Assembly (NCBI GenBank): GCA_038213005.1
Contig: JBBQTU010000104.1
Coordinates: forward strand, 1-13,975
DNA from: JBBQTU01 sp038213005
Lineage (GTDB): Bacteria > Planctomycetota > Phycisphaerae > Tepidisphaerales > Tepidisphaeraceae
Direction: 5' to 3'
Length of the DNA stretch: 13,975 nucleotides
In this document: piece by piece, positions 1 to 7,653 of the stretch
How the letters are laid out: each line of letters starts with the position of its first letter
How positions within the stretch are numbered: the stretch's first letter is position 1
Notes under the pieces: model-generated
The model's input: the letters and a program-made list of their open reading frames with translations, nothing else
Databases searched by the model: none
Told to the model about the DNA's origin: nothing
Position numbers and translations under genes: made by a program

Positions 1-78
1 CGTGTTTATTGTTCCGGCGACCACCTCGATCAACCCCCATAGGAACACTCTTGCCCTACCCTCCGCCCTGCGGTTCTC

Positions 79-352
79 GTGCCAGGGGTGGCCGGGCGGC
101 CCGGGCGGGAGCCTTCGGGGAAGTCGAGGTCGCGAGGGGTGACTGGAAGACCTGCAGAAGGGGAGCGGGTTGGAGACCAGCGGAAGGCAGCGCCCGGGGG
201 CGGGCGTGCCACGGGTGGCCCGGCCGCCTCGGCCGGAGCCTTCGGGGAGGTCGAGGTCGCGAGGGGTGCCGGGAAGACCTGCATAAGGGGAGCGGGTTGG
301 AGACCAGCGGGAGGCAGCGCCCGGGGCGGGCGTGCCACGGGTGGCCCGGCCG
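79..352. repeat. Imperfect tandem repeat, unit about 127 bp, roughly two full copies plus a partial third
   Basis: The word GTGCC followed by a GGGTGGCC core occurs at 79, 206 and 332, so the spacing is 127 and then 126 bp (one G lost from a G-run). Units 79-205 and 206-331 agree at about 90% by eye; most differences fall in the first 35 bp. The third copy stops matching after CCCGGCCG near 352. A unit length that is not a multiple of three, and the single-base indel, argue against a protein-coding repeat. The junction of units 1 and 2 holds a very stable potential hairpin: CCGGCCG (220-226), CCT loop, CGGCCGG (230-236). Function unknown; it may be a minisatellite or part of an interspersed noncoding repeat family. 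Confidence 0.85.
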
Positions 353-423
353 TTCGAATAGGCAAGGGCGAATCGGCGACGGCGACCTTGCGGGGCCGGT
401 GACGACTCGCGAGAATGGTTTGA

Positions 424-445
424 TCGGGCAAGTGGGCTTGCCCGA
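424..445 (+). promoter_or_regulatory. Leader hairpin upstream of the SIS-domain gene
   Basis: TCGGGCAAG (424-432) and CTTGCCCGA (437-445) are perfect 9-bp complements around a TGGG tetraloop. The stem ends 25 nt before the ATG at 471 and leaves the GGAG ribosome-binding site (461-464) free. There is no following T-run, so it is not a canonical intrinsic terminator. It could be an mRNA-stabilising leader stem or a protein-binding palindrome; the role is an inference. Confidence 0.45.
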
Positions 446-470
446 AGATCGGTGCGGCACGGAGAACCCT

Positions 471-1490
471 ATGAACACCAGCGATTCAAAGTATACGGCC
501 TACGCCCTGGTCCGAGAGATGTTTCAAACCATTGACGTGCTGGAGGCGTTCGATCCGGCACAGACTGCGGCCGTGGCGGCGAAGATCAAGGCGGCCGGGC
601 GGCTGATGCTGACCGGGGAAGGGTCCAGCCGTCTATTTCCCGCCAAGAACGCGATCCGCAAAGGTCTGGTCTGGGGGGTCGATCTGCGGATTGTCACGGA
701 TGGGTCGCAGCAGTCGGCAGGGTACGACCTTTCGAAGTTCGCGGTATTCATGGCGTCAAACTCCGGGCGCACTAACGAGGTGATCCTGCTGGCGAGGCAG
801 CTTGCCGAGCGGGGAAACCCGCTGCGGTACGGGCTGACATCCAACCAGGATACGCTGCTGGCCAAGGCGAGCACGCAGACGTGGGTTCTCGGTTGCGGCA
901 AGGAAGACGCCTGCGCGGCGACCAAGAGCGTGGTTGAGCAGGCGCTGTTCTATCAGTCGATCCTCAGCCACATTGCCGGCCGGGATATGCGACAGGATCT
1001 GGCGGGATTGGGCGGCAAGATTTCCCATGCCCTGAGCCTGCCGATCGATCCGGCCATCGTCAGCAAGGCATGCAATGCCGGAACCATCTATCTGGCCGGC
1101 TACAACGACGGCGTGGCCGAGGAACTGACGCTTAAGACCAACGAGATCACGCGGAAGAAGTCGGACTATCTCGAGGGGACGTACGCGGTCCATGGTGTCG
1201 AAGAGGTGATGGACAAGAATGACCTGGTGATTGTCATCGACCCGATTGATTCGGAGATCGAGAAGTTTCAGAAGGTGCTTGAGAAAGGCGTCGGGCTCAC
1301 GGTGGTGGCGATCGCCGACCGCGAAACACCGCTGCCGACGATCCGCGTTCCCTCGGCTGGTGAGATGGCGCCGTACGTTTTTCTCTGTGCCGGCTGGAAT
1401 CTGCTTGTCGAGATCGGGGTTGCGATGAATATCGATCTGGACAAACCGCAGCGGGCGCGCAAGGTCGGCAACGAGTACGCGGCCGGGTGA
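471..1490 (+). CDS. SIS-domain sugar-phosphate isomerase/deaminase (GlmS isomerase-half/AgaS/FrlB-like)
   Basis: This 339-aa cytosolic protein resembles the isomerase half of glucosamine-6-phosphate synthase and has no N-terminal glutaminase domain. Two SIS folds are evident. The first has GEGSS (49-53) and the sugar-phosphate-binding SNSGRTNE (96-103), then an ATKS segment at 150-153. The second has a region matching the GlmS catalytic helix. By alignment from memory, E218, K222, E225 and H241 correspond to E. coli GlmS E481, K485, E488 and H504, and K331 near the C-terminus corresponds to K603, so isomerase-type chemistry on a ketose/aldose 6-phosphate or its amine adduct is plausible. Substrate is unknown; AgaS-like deaminase and FrlB-like deglycase are alternatives. 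The ATG at 471 is chosen because GGAG (461-464) sits 6 nt upstream; the frame stays open further upstream only through the repeat. The DUF4954 gene follows after 102 bp on the same strand. Confidence 0.85.
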   Translation: MNTSDSKYTAYALVREMFQTIDVLEAFDPAQTAAVAAKIKAAGRLMLTGEGSSRLFPAKNAIRKGLVWGVDLRIVTDGSQQSAGYDLSKFAVFMASNSGRTNEVILLARQLAERGNPLRYGLTSNQDTLLAKASTQTWVLGCGKEDACAATKSVVEQALFYQSILSHIAGRDMRQDLAGLGGKISHALSLPIDPAIVSKACNAGTIYLAGYNDGVAEELTLKTNEITRKKSDYLEGTYAVHGVEEVMDKNDLVIVIDPIDSEIEKFQKVLEKGVGLTVVAIADRETPLPTIRVPSAGEMAPYVFLCAGWNLLVEIGVAMNIDLDKPQRARKVGNEYAAG

Positions 1491-1550
1491 GGCAATCTTT
1501 CAGGGCGTGGGCGGCGCGCTCTAATGCCTGTCCGCCGAGGTAAGGCAGAA

Positions 1551-1568
1551 GCCGCCACCAAGGGCGGC
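1551..1568 (+). promoter_or_regulatory. Small intergenic stem-loop between the SIS and DUF4954 genes
   Basis: GCCGCC (1551-1556) and GGCGGC (1563-1568) form a perfect 6-bp stem with a 6-nt loop in the 102-bp gap. It has no T-run. In GC-rich DNA such a stem can occur by chance, so this is only a weak candidate for attenuation or processing between the two genes. Confidence 0.2.
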
Positions 1569-1581
1569 AGCATCGACTTAC

Positions 1582-1585
1582 GGAG
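1582..1585 (+). promoter_or_regulatory. Ribosome-binding site deciding the DUF4954 start
   Basis: GGAG lies 7 nt before the ATG at 1593. The other in-frame ATG, at 1524, has no purine-rich Shine-Dalgarno match in the preceding bases. This favours 1593 as the true start. Confidence 0.6.
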
Positions 1586-1592
1586 CGGGCAC

Positions 1593-3794
1593 ATGGTGAA
1601 TGTGAGAGAAGTACCATCGGATCGATCCGGCAGTGACTTCATACCGCCTGAGTATCTGCCGGCCGGAAAGGATGAGTACTACCTGCGCAATGAGCAGTTG
1701 GGCAAGTCGATCGCGTGGCGTCATCTTCGCGCCGACGAGATCGAGACGCTGGTGAAGAACAACAACACCTGCTCGAACTGGGATCTGCTGCTGGTGGGGG
1801 ATCCTTTTGATCCGCGACAGATCAAGAACAGCGAGTTCGCCGGCCTGGTGCGGATTGCGAAGCTGCAGAACGTCATGCTCGAGTACCACGAGCTGGAGGT
1901 TCCGGCGGGGATCATCAACAGCCGGGTTGTCTCCTGCGACATCGGCGAGAACGTCGCCATCCACAGCGTGCGGTACGTCGCCCATTTCATCCTGGGAGAC
2001 CACGTCATCCTGCTCAGCATCGACGAGATGCACACCACGAATCACGCGAAGTTTGGCAACGGCATCGTAAAGGACGGCGAGGGCGAGGAGGTGCGCGTGT
2101 ACATGGATCTGATCAACGAAACAGGCGCGCGCGCCGTCATGCCGTTCGATGGAATGCTATGCGCGGATGCCTATATATGGGCCAGATATCGCGACGATGC
2201 GCCGCTGATGGCGCGGCTGGGGGAGGTCACACAGAACCAGTTTGATTCGCGACGCGGGTTCTATGGGACGATTGGCGACGATTGTGTCATCAAGAACTGC
2301 CAGATCATCAAGGATGTCCGCATCGGGCCGGGCTGCTACATCAAGGGCGCCAACAAGCTCAAGAATCTCACAATCCGTTCCAGCGAGGATGAACCCACCC
2401 AGATCGGCGAAGGGGTGGAGCTGGTTAACGGAGTCGTTGGCCTGGGCTGCCACATCTTCTACGGCTGCAAAGCGGTGCGCTTTGTCATGGGCACCAATTC
2501 CCATCTCAAATATGGCGCGAGGCTCATCCACTCTTATCTCGGCGACAACTCCACCGTCTCCTGCTGCGAATTGCTGCACAACCTGATTTTCCCGGCTCAC
2601 GAGCAGCACCACAACAACTCATTCCTGGTCGCCAGCCTGGTGATGGGCCAGAGCAATATCGCCGCGGGGGCCACGGTCGGATCCAACCACAACAGCCGCG
2701 CTAATGATGGTGAGCTGCAGGCCGGGCGCGGATTCTGGCCGGGCCTGTGCGTGTCGGTGAAGCACTACTGCCGGTTCGCTTCGTACGTGCTGCTGGCCAA
2801 GGGCGACTACCCGGCCGAGCTGGATATCCCGCTGCCGTTCAGCCTCATATCGGACGATCGGGCGAAGGACCGGCTGGTGGTGATCCCCGCGTACTGGTGG
2901 ATGTACAACATGTACGCCCTGGCGCGCAATACGTGGAAGTTCGCCACACGCGACAATCGCAAGACCAGGACGCAGCACATTGAGACCGATGCCCTGGCAC
3001 CGGATACGGCCCAGGAGATCCTTCACGCCATGGGCCTGCTGGAACTGTGGGTAGGCAAGGCTCAGCTTCGGAGCCACGCGCGACACGCAGAGGCCATCAC
3101 CCCGGCCGAGGCTGTCGAAGCCGGCCGCCGACTGCTGACGGCGCCGCAGGACGGCACCGGGCGGCTTGAGGTATTGGGTGAAGACATGGAGGACTCGTCT
3201 CGCCCGGTGGTGATCCTCAAGGCGTACAAGGCCTATCACGCCTACCGGCAGATGCTGCACTACTATGGCGTGAAGAACCTTGTGGACTACATGGAATCCG
3301 AGCCATCGGCGACGCGAGAGACGATGACCCGTGCCTTGTCTGGCCCGGCCCATCGCTCCTGGGTGAATCTGGGCGGGCAGCTTGCCCCGGAAGCCGAGGT
3401 CACGCGACTGCTCGAGGACATCAAGTCCGGCCGGCTGACATCGTGGGACCAGATCCACCAGCGGTATGATGAAATGTGGCAGGCCTATCCGCGGCAGAGG
3501 CAGGCGCACGCATTGGCTTGTCTGATGGAACTGTTGGGCCCCGCTACGCTGACGCCCGAGCTTTGGGACGCGGCCCTGGATCGCGCCGCGGCCACTCAGA
3601 AGCATATCTGCGAGCAGGTGTATCTGAGCCGGAAGAAAGACTATGACGATCCGTTCCGCCAGACCACCTTCCGCAACAAGGCGGAGATGATGGCGGTGGT
3701 GGGCACGGCGGAGCAGAACACCTTCGTGAAGCAGGTGCAAACGGACACCGACGCGTTCTGCCAGCGCGTGGCGGCGATCCGGGCGCGGGGGTAG
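1593..3794 (+). CDS. DUF4954 family protein with left-handed beta-helix-like region
   Basis: This 733-aa protein has no signal peptide or membrane span and is probably cytosolic. It matches my recollection of DUF4954, an uncharacterised family of similar length known from Bacteroidetes and relatives. Residues about 105-405 show hexapeptide-like turns (for example CDIGEN, IGDDCVI, VRIGPGCYI, QIGEGVEL, SYLGDNSTV, IAAGATVG), as in the left-handed beta-helix of acyl- and nucleotidyl-transferases. Strongly patterned stretches are HEQHHNNS (336-343), GSNHNSRANDGE (363-374), GRGFWPGL (378-385), KGDYPAELDIPLPFS (403-417) and PAYWWMYNMYALARNTWK (432-449). The C-terminal 280 residues look alpha-helical and have no recognised motif. 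The start at 1593 rests on GGAG at 1582-1585; an ATG at 1524 would add 23 residues. The gene follows the SIS isomerase, suggesting joint work on a sugar phosphate, but no reaction can be assigned. Family call confident, function unknown. Confidence 0.85.
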   Translation: MVNVREVPSDRSGSDFIPPEYLPAGKDEYYLRNEQLGKSIAWRHLRADEIETLVKNNNTCSNWDLLLVGDPFDPRQIKNSEFAGLVRIAKLQNVMLEYHELEVPAGIINSRVVSCDIGENVAIHSVRYVAHFILGDHVILLSIDEMHTTNHAKFGNGIVKDGEGEEVRVYMDLINETGARAVMPFDGMLCADAYIWARYRDDAPLMARLGEVTQNQFDSRRGFYGTIGDDCVIKNCQIIKDVRIGPGCYIKGANKLKNLTIRSSEDEPTQIGEGVELVNGVVGLGCHIFYGCKAVRFVMGTNSHLKYGARLIHSYLGDNSTVSCCELLHNLIFPAHEQHHNNSFLVASLVMGQSNIAAGATVGSNHNSRANDGELQAGRGFWPGLCVSVKHYCRFASYVLLAKGDYPAELDIPLPFSLISDDRAKDRLVVIPAYWWMYNMYALARNTWKFATRDNRKTRTQHIETDALAPDTAQEILHAMGLLELWVGKAQLRSHARHAEAITPAEAVEAGRRLLTAPQDGTGRLEVLGEDMEDSSRPVVILKAYKAYHAYRQMLHYYGVKNLVDYMESEPSATRETMTRALSGPAHRSWVNLGGQLAPEAEVTRLLEDIKSGRLTSWDQIHQRYDEMWQAYPRQRQAHALACLMELLGPATLTPELWDAALDRAAATQKHICEQVYLSRKKDYDDPFRQTTFRNKAEMMAVVGTAEQNTFVKQVQTDTDAFCQRVAAIRARG

Positions 3795-3829
3795 GCCGAC
3801 ACCGCATAATAGGCGTTCTGTCGAGCTCT

Positions 3830-3851
3830 GAAGCGACTACAAAGTCGCTTC
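3830..3851. terminator. Perfect 9-bp hairpin between convergent genes; possible bidirectional terminator or palindromic repeat
   Basis: GAAGCGACT (3830-3838) and AGTCGCTTC (3843-3851) are perfect reverse complements around the 4-nt loop ACAA. It lies in the 67-bp gap between the DUF4954 stop (3794) and the copper ATPase stop (3862), where one element could end transcription from both sides. No T-run flanks it, so it is not a textbook intrinsic terminator. The sequence resembles palindromes I recall being dispersed in planctomycete-like genomes, but that is memory, not a search result. Confidence 0.5.
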
Positions 3852-3861
3852 TACCTGCTGC

Positions 3862-6150
3862 TCAGCGATGCTCGGCGGGGGGTTTGGGGTCGATGCGGGT
3901 TCTGCGGAGCAATAGCGCGTTGCCGATCACTGAGACGTCCGAGAACGCCATGGCGCCGGCGGCGATGAGGGGGTTGAGGATTCCAAACGCCGCCAGGGGG
4001 ATCGCCAGCACGTTGTAGATGAAGGCCAGGAAGAGGTTCTGGCGGATCTTGGTCATGGTGGCGCGCGATAGGCGGATGGCAGTTGCGATGCCGTGGAGAG
4101 ATGGCGAGACCAGCACGATCTGGCCGGTCTCTTTGGCGATATCCGACCCGCTGCCCAGGGCAATGCCCAGATCCGCCTGGGCCAGGGCCGGGGCGTCGTT
4201 GATGCCGTCGCCGACCATCGCGACCTTGTGCCCATCGGCCTGCAGGCGGCGGATGACGGCGGCTTTCTGGTCGGGGCGCACGTCCGCGTGGAACTGCGTG
4301 ATGCCCACCTGCTTGGCCACGGCGGCGGCGGCAGCGCGGTTGTCGCCGGTCAGCAGGACAACGGTCAGCCCCATCGCCTGCAGTTCGGCGATCGCCTGGG
4401 CCGAGTCATCCTTCACGCGGTCGGCGATGGTCAGAAGGCCGAAGCGTTCGACCTTGCCGTCGGGGCGCTTCCATCCGACGTGGACCAGGGTGTTGCCGGC
4501 TTCCTCGGCCGGGTAGCCCGAGGTCAGCTTGCCGTGCTTGAGCAGTAGCGCCTCGGACCCGACGAGCAGCGTCTTGTCGCCCAGCGTCGCGACAACCCCC
4601 AGGCCCGCCTCGGAGGTGAAGCCATTGGGCTCGGGGATGTCGATCTTTTTCGCCCGCGCGGCCTGGACGATGCACTTGGCCAGCGGGTGTTCGCTGAACA
4701 GTTCGCCCGCGGCGGCGAAGCGCAGGACATCGTCCTCGGTGACGTCGCCGATGGTGACGACTTTGCGGACGGTCGGCTTACCGGTGGTGACGGTGCCGGT
4801 CTTGTCGAGCACGATCATCTGGATCTTCTCGGCCTGCTGGAGGGCGCCGATGTCGCGGATGAGAATGCCGCGGCCGGCTCCGCGGCCCATGCCGACCATG
4901 ACAGCCGCGGGCACCGCAAGGCCAAGGGCGCAGGGGCAGGCGATGATCAGCACGCTGCAGACGGCGTTGGCTACAGCGCCCCAGGTCTCGGCGGCGGTCG
5001 CATAATGGGTGGAACCGTATATGAACCAGCCGATCGCAGTCAGCGTGGCAATGCCCAGAACACTGGGCACGAAGACCCCGGCGATGCGGTCGGCGAGCTT
5101 CTGGACGGGGGTCTTGGCGGATTGCGCGGTCTCGACGAGCTGGATGATCTGAGCCAGGGCGGTCTCGGCGCCGACCTTGGTGGCCCGTACGACCAGCCGG
5201 CCGTCATGATTCATTGTGCCGCCGATGACTTCGTCGCCGGGTGCGCGGAGGACCGGCAGCGGCTCGCCGGTCAGCATCGACTCATCGACGCTCGATCGGC
5301 CGTCAACGACCACGCCGTCAATCGGGATGCGATCGCCGGGGCGGACCAGTACCTGGTCGCCCGACTTCAGTTGCGACACGGGCACCTCGACGAACTGGCC
5401 GCTTGCGCCGGTCAAGCGAAGGGCGACGCTGGGGGCGAGTTGGAGCAGATCATGAATGGCCGACCCGGCCGCGTCGCGGGCTCGGGATTCGAGGTAGTGT
5501 CCGATGCTGATCAGGGCGAGGAGGCCGGCCGACTCCATGAAATAGAGCGACGGGGGCTGAACCCACCATCCCAAGATGGCTCCGATGAACGCCACGAGGC
5601 TGTAGCCATAGGCGACACTGGCGCCCATGGCGATCAGGCAATCCATGTTGGCGACTTTGGCGCGCAGACCTTTGATCGCCCCAACGTAGAAGGCCCAGCC
5701 GATGTAGACGATGGCGAGAGTGCCGGCGGCGAGGGCGGCCCATTCCAGCGGCCGATGCCACTGGTGCGCACCAGTGAGGACTATCGTCCAGTGAGCCAGT
5801 TCGATGGGCAGCCAGAGGGCAGCGCCGACGATTGCGCGTCGCAGCCAGGCGGCGGCTTCTTCGCGGTGCCGGCGGAGGCGGTCTTCCTCGACGATAGCGG
5901 ACGGGGCGTCCATCTCGGGCGCGGCGTTGTAGCCGGCGTGGGTGATGGCGGCCGCAATAACCCCGGCCGACGTCTGGGCGGGATCGAAGGTGACCACGGC
6001 CCGCCCGCGGGTGAGACTCACCTGACACTGCTGTACGCCGCCCACCTGGCGCGCGGCCTTCTCGACATGGACAACGCAACTGGCACAGTCCATGCCCTGG
6101 ACATCCAGGGCAACCTGGTGAACAGCGGACTCGGTGGGGACAGCAGTCAT
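3862..6150 (-). CDS. copA: Copper-type P1B heavy-metal-translocating ATPase
   Basis: This 762-aa inner-membrane pump probably exports Cu(I) using ATP. One N-terminal heavy-metal-associated domain carries GMDCASC (19-25). Eight membrane helices are predicted: about 105-125, 136-158, 172-196, 202-220, 355-378, 395-420 (with CPC 405-407), 703-723 and 727-748. The actuator TGE is at 294-296, phosphorylation D449 lies in DKTGT, HP is at 488-489, and the hinge GDGINDAP is at 647-654. YN (712-713) matches the Cu(I)-ATPase signature of helix 7. In helix 8 the usual MxxSS reads M734-A-F-S-D738, so the second serine is aspartate. The ATG has GAAAGG 9 nt upstream. No metallochaperone or CsoR/CueR-type regulator lies nearby. 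Promoter and palindrome features lie at 6151-6179. Metal class is fairly secure; exact ion selectivity is less certain because of D738. Confidence 0.93.
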   Translation of the reverse strand: MTAVPTESAVHQVALDVQGMDCASCVVHVEKAARQVGGVQQCQVSLTRGRAVVTFDPAQTSAGVIAAAITHAGYNAAPEMDAPSAIVEEDRLRRHREEAAAWLRRAIVGAALWLPIELAHWTIVLTGAHQWHRPLEWAALAAGTLAIVYIGWAFYVGAIKGLRAKVANMDCLIAMGASVAYGYSLVAFIGAILGWWVQPPSLYFMESAGLLALISIGHYLESRARDAAGSAIHDLLQLAPSVALRLTGASGQFVEVPVSQLKSGDQVLVRPGDRIPIDGVVVDGRSSVDESMLTGEPLPVLRAPGDEVIGGTMNHDGRLVVRATKVGAETALAQIIQLVETAQSAKTPVQKLADRIAGVFVPSVLGIATLTAIGWFIYGSTHYATAAETWGAVANAVCSVLIIACPCALGLAVPAAVMVGMGRGAGRGILIRDIGALQQAEKIQMIVLDKTGTVTTGKPTVRKVVTIGDVTEDDVLRFAAAGELFSEHPLAKCIVQAARAKKIDIPEPNGFTSEAGLGVVATLGDKTLLVGSEALLLKHGKLTSGYPAEEAGNTLVHVGWKRPDGKVERFGLLTIADRVKDDSAQAIAELQAMGLTVVLLTGDNRAAAAAVAKQVGITQFHADVRPDQKAAVIRRLQADGHKVAMVGDGINDAPALAQADLGIALGSGSDIAKETGQIVLVSPSLHGIATAIRLSRATMTKIRQNLFLAFIYNVLAIPLAAFGILNPLIAAGAMAFSDVSVIGNALLLRRTRIDPKPPAEHR

Positions 6151-6171
6151 CTTATTGAGCCTTTCAATAAG
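6151..6171 (-). promoter_or_regulatory. Perfect palindrome abutting the copA start (candidate operator or mRNA hairpin)
   Basis: CTTATTGA (6151-6158) and TCAATAAG (6164-6171) are perfect 8-bp complements with a 5-nt spacer. The palindrome begins directly next to the ATPase start codon and ends 2 bp from its TATAAT box, so it covers the predicted transcription start. In the mRNA the purine-rich ribosome-binding stretch GAAAGG (6160-6165) falls mostly in the loop. A repressor operator is the simplest reading; a translational hairpin is the alternative. It is AT-rich, unlike the surrounding DNA. No known regulator consensus is recognised. Confidence 0.55.
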
Positions 6172-6173
6172 TG

Positions 6174-6179
6174 ATTATA
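6174..6179 (-). promoter_or_regulatory. Predicted -10 box for the copper ATPase gene
   Basis: On the minus strand this hexamer reads exactly TATAAT, 23 bp upstream of the ATPase start codon. No good -35 match is seen 16-19 bp further upstream (CCACAG at 17 bp), so the promoter may need an activator or rely on the -10 box. Transcription would begin inside the adjacent palindrome, giving a very short leader. Confidence 0.55.
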
Positions 6180-6212
6180 AGCCACGGCCGGCCAGCCTGT
6201 GGATTGGCAGAC

Positions 6213-6376
6213 GGGCGTGCCCGTTTTTCCACGCGGCCTTTGGGACTGCGGCGGCACGCCCCGGCTTTAAGACTAGAGACATGCCTGCCTACTTGACTCG
6301 CTCGCCAGAAGTGCCCACCTGCGCAAGCTGTGCCCTTCCCCTCCAGCGGTGCGTGCCCGGAAAAACGGGCACGCCC
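6213..6376. repeat. Pair of inverted 18-bp repeats in the copA/antitoxin intergenic region
   Basis: GGGCGTGCCCGTTTTTCC at 6213-6230 recurs as its perfect reverse complement at 6359-6376, 128 bp apart. Each arm contains its own small dyad: ACGGG, 4-nt loop, CCCGT, then a T-run, which resembles a short intrinsic terminator pointing inward from each end. The sequence between the arms has no convincing gene. It may be a pair of short interspersed palindromic repeats, a small non-autonomous element, or facing terminators insulating the two divergent genes. Confidence 0.65.
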
Positions 6377-6403
6377 CCTGGCAGACTGATGGGAAACTGG
6401 AGC

Positions 6404-6433
6404 TTGCCATCAGCCGAACAGCGGGACTATAAC
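6404..6433 (+). promoter_or_regulatory. Predicted promoter of the Phd-type antitoxin gene
   Basis: TTGCCA (6404-6409) and TATAAC (6428-6433) each match the sigma-70 consensus at five of six positions and are 18 bp apart. Transcription would start near 6440, about 28 nt before the ATG at 6468, inside the inverted repeat described separately. Confidence 0.55.
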
Positions 6434-6459
6434 CAAACTGGCCTGACAGCCCAGTTTGG
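6433..6459 (+). promoter_or_regulatory. 9-bp inverted repeat, candidate autoregulatory operator of the antitoxin gene
   Basis: CCAAACTGG (6433-6441) and CCAGTTTGG (6451-6459) are perfect reverse complements with a 9-bp spacer. A further direct copy of the AAACTGG half-site lies at 6394-6400, just upstream of the -35 box. The repeat begins at the end of the -10 box and reaches into the ribosome-binding site. Phd/YefM antitoxins are known to bind palindromes in their own promoters, so autorepression is the likely role; this is inferred from position and symmetry. Confidence 0.6.
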
Positions 6460-6467
6460 AGACGCCG

Positions 6468-6722
6468 ATGCAGCGATTTGGAGCATCTCACGTGAAAACG
6501 CATCTCGCGCAGTTGCTGGCGCGAGTTCAGGCCGGTGAGACAATCACCATCACTCGCCGGGGTATGGATGTCGCGCAACTGGTTCTCATGGGCAAGACGG
6601 ACCCGGATTCAGCGGCGGCGGCCGCCGGCGAATTGAGGGCGTTAAGAAGCGAGCTGCGCCAGACCGGCACCAAGGTGACGCGGAAGGAAATCCGGGCCTG
6701 GATCGATGAGGGCCGCCGATAA
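6468..6722 (+). CDS. Phd/YefM-family type II antitoxin, apparently without a toxin
   Basis: This 84-aa protein has the Phd/YefM pattern. The N-terminal DNA-binding fold (residues 1-42) includes the conserved K-T-H-L-A-Q-L-L helix, GETITITRRG (27-36) and the following hydrophobic strand. The C-terminal half has the toxin-binding type of tail seen beside PIN-domain (VapC-like) toxins, ending TRKEIRAWIDEGRR. ATG 6468 is preferred because GGAG (6458-6461) lies 6 nt upstream; a TTG at 6456 has no such site. Antitoxins of this group normally precede a toxin gene by a few bases, but only 14 bp separate this stop from the end of the convergent phosphatase gene, and no toxin lies upstream. It is therefore either an orphan whose toxin was lost, or an antitoxin or regulator acting on distant genes. 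The promoter and operator-like repeat look intact. Confidence 0.85.
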   Translation: MQRFGASHVKTHLAQLLARVQAGETITITRRGMDVAQLVLMGKTDPDSAAAAAGELRALRSELRQTGTKVTRKEIRAWIDEGRR

Positions 6723-6736
6723 GCCGCTGCCGACGC

Positions 6737-7534
6737 TCACATCGCCAGCAGTTCCTGCAAATCCTCGACGACGAAATCGGGCTTCATGTGCGGAAGGACG
6801 TTGTTCAGGTCGCGGCGGCGGGTGACGCCGGTGAGGGTCAGGATCGTGCGCATGCCAAGGGCCCGGCCACCGAGGATGTCGGCTTCGACATTGTCGCCGA
6901 TCAGGACGCACTGGCGGGGTTGAACGCCCAGGCGGCGGCAGAGGCTTATGAAAAAGACCTCGTTGGGCTTGCCGCAGAAAACCGGCTGAACATTGGCCGC
7001 GTAGGCGAGCATCGTCGTCAGGGCGCCGGCACCAAACTCGATGCCCCGCTGGCTGGGATAGCCGCGGTCGGCCGAGATGCCGATCAGGTCCGCCCCCTTG
7101 CGCAGCAGGTGCAGGCCGATGCGCAAGCGCTCTTCGGCGGCATAGGCGTTGGTCGGAGCGCCGACGATCACGGCGTCGCACGGCTCGCCGTTGCTCTGCA
7201 CCCAGTCGACCATCCCGGCCAGCATTTCCTGAACGCCCTCGGTCGCCAGATTGAGGATTCGCGGATGCGGGCCGTGCTTGGCCATCACGTGGTCGGCGGC
7301 GGCAGCGGCGGCGGTGTAGATGTTGCTGGGATCGATCTCCACGCCCATGCGCAGGAGGCGGTTCATAATCCGCAGCGGGCTGGTGGTGCTGTTGGAGAGG
7401 CAGGCGAACGGGCGTTTGTCGCGCTGGAGTTGGCGAATGAGTTCGATCGCGCCGGGCAGCGCGTACTCTTCGTGGTAGATCGTCCCGTCGAGGTCGAGCA
7501 GGACGGCGTCATGGTTGTCGAGCAAACTTGGCAC
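6737..7534 (-). CDS. HAD-superfamily IIA phosphatase, NagD-like
   Basis: This 265-aa soluble hydrolase probably dephosphorylates a small phosphorylated metabolite such as a nucleoside monophosphate, phosphoglycolate or sugar phosphate, with Mg2+. Motif I is DLDGT with nucleophile D14 and acid/base D16. Motif II is S47 in LSNSTTS. Motif III is K189 in CGKP. Motif IV is GDN (213-215) with D219. The large insertion between motifs II and III is the C2 cap typical of subclass IIA, and the length is usual for NagD relatives. The start is GTG at 7534: an in-frame TAA lies four codons upstream, and no better initiator is near. No clear Shine-Dalgarno precedes it. It lies 119 bp downstream of addA on the same strand and could be cotranscribed, though no functional link is evident. 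The gene converges on the antitoxin gene. Substrate cannot be told from sequence. Confidence 0.9.
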   Translation of the reverse strand: MPSLLDNHDAVLLDLDGTIYHEEYALPGAIELIRQLQRDKRPFACLSNSTTSPLRIMNRLLRMGVEIDPSNIYTAAAAAADHVMAKHGPHPRILNLATEGVQEMLAGMVDWVQSNGEPCDAVIVGAPTNAYAAEERLRIGLHLLRKGADLIGISADRGYPSQRGIEFGAGALTTMLAYAANVQPVFCGKPNEVFFISLCRRLGVQPRQCVLIGDNVEADILGGRALGMRTILTLTGVTRRRDLNNVLPHMKPDFVVEDLQELLAM

Positions 7535-7653
7535 GCGGCGAGTTTAGAGACGCAGCGGGAGCAGTTCAAGACGCTGCGCCCGCCAGTTGCAAGATAAAAG
7601 TTATTTCGCAAGAAACCGAAGCCGCCACCTGACAAAGGCAGCGATAAAACACG
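7535..7653 (-). other. Gap between addA and the phosphatase gene
   Basis: These 119 bp are less GC-rich than the flanking genes around 7590-7650. No intrinsic terminator is seen after the addA stop and no confident promoter for the phosphatase. A 6-bp complement (GCAGCG and CGCTGC near 7554-7579) with a 14-nt loop is too weak to call. Confidence 0.4.

Larger units (their letters stand above)
1..470. other. Gene-free leader region upstream of the SIS-domain gene
   Basis: No convincing gene is seen here. Open frames cross it on both strands, but their translations are low-complexity Gly/Arg/Pro-rich strings created by the GC-rich tandem repeat. The first 78 bp show nothing recognisable. Bases 353-423 are non-repetitive and GC-rich with no clear promoter. 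The SIS gene's ribosome-binding site and a leader hairpin lie at the right end. Confidence 0.6.
6151..6467. other. Divergent intergenic regulatory region
   Basis: This 317-bp stretch lies between the divergent starts of the copper ATPase and the Phd-type antitoxin. It holds the ATPase -10 box and palindrome on the left, the inverted 18-bp repeats in the middle, and the antitoxin promoter with its inverted repeat on the right. Open frames crossing it have no ribosome-binding site and no recognisable protein. Confidence 0.7.
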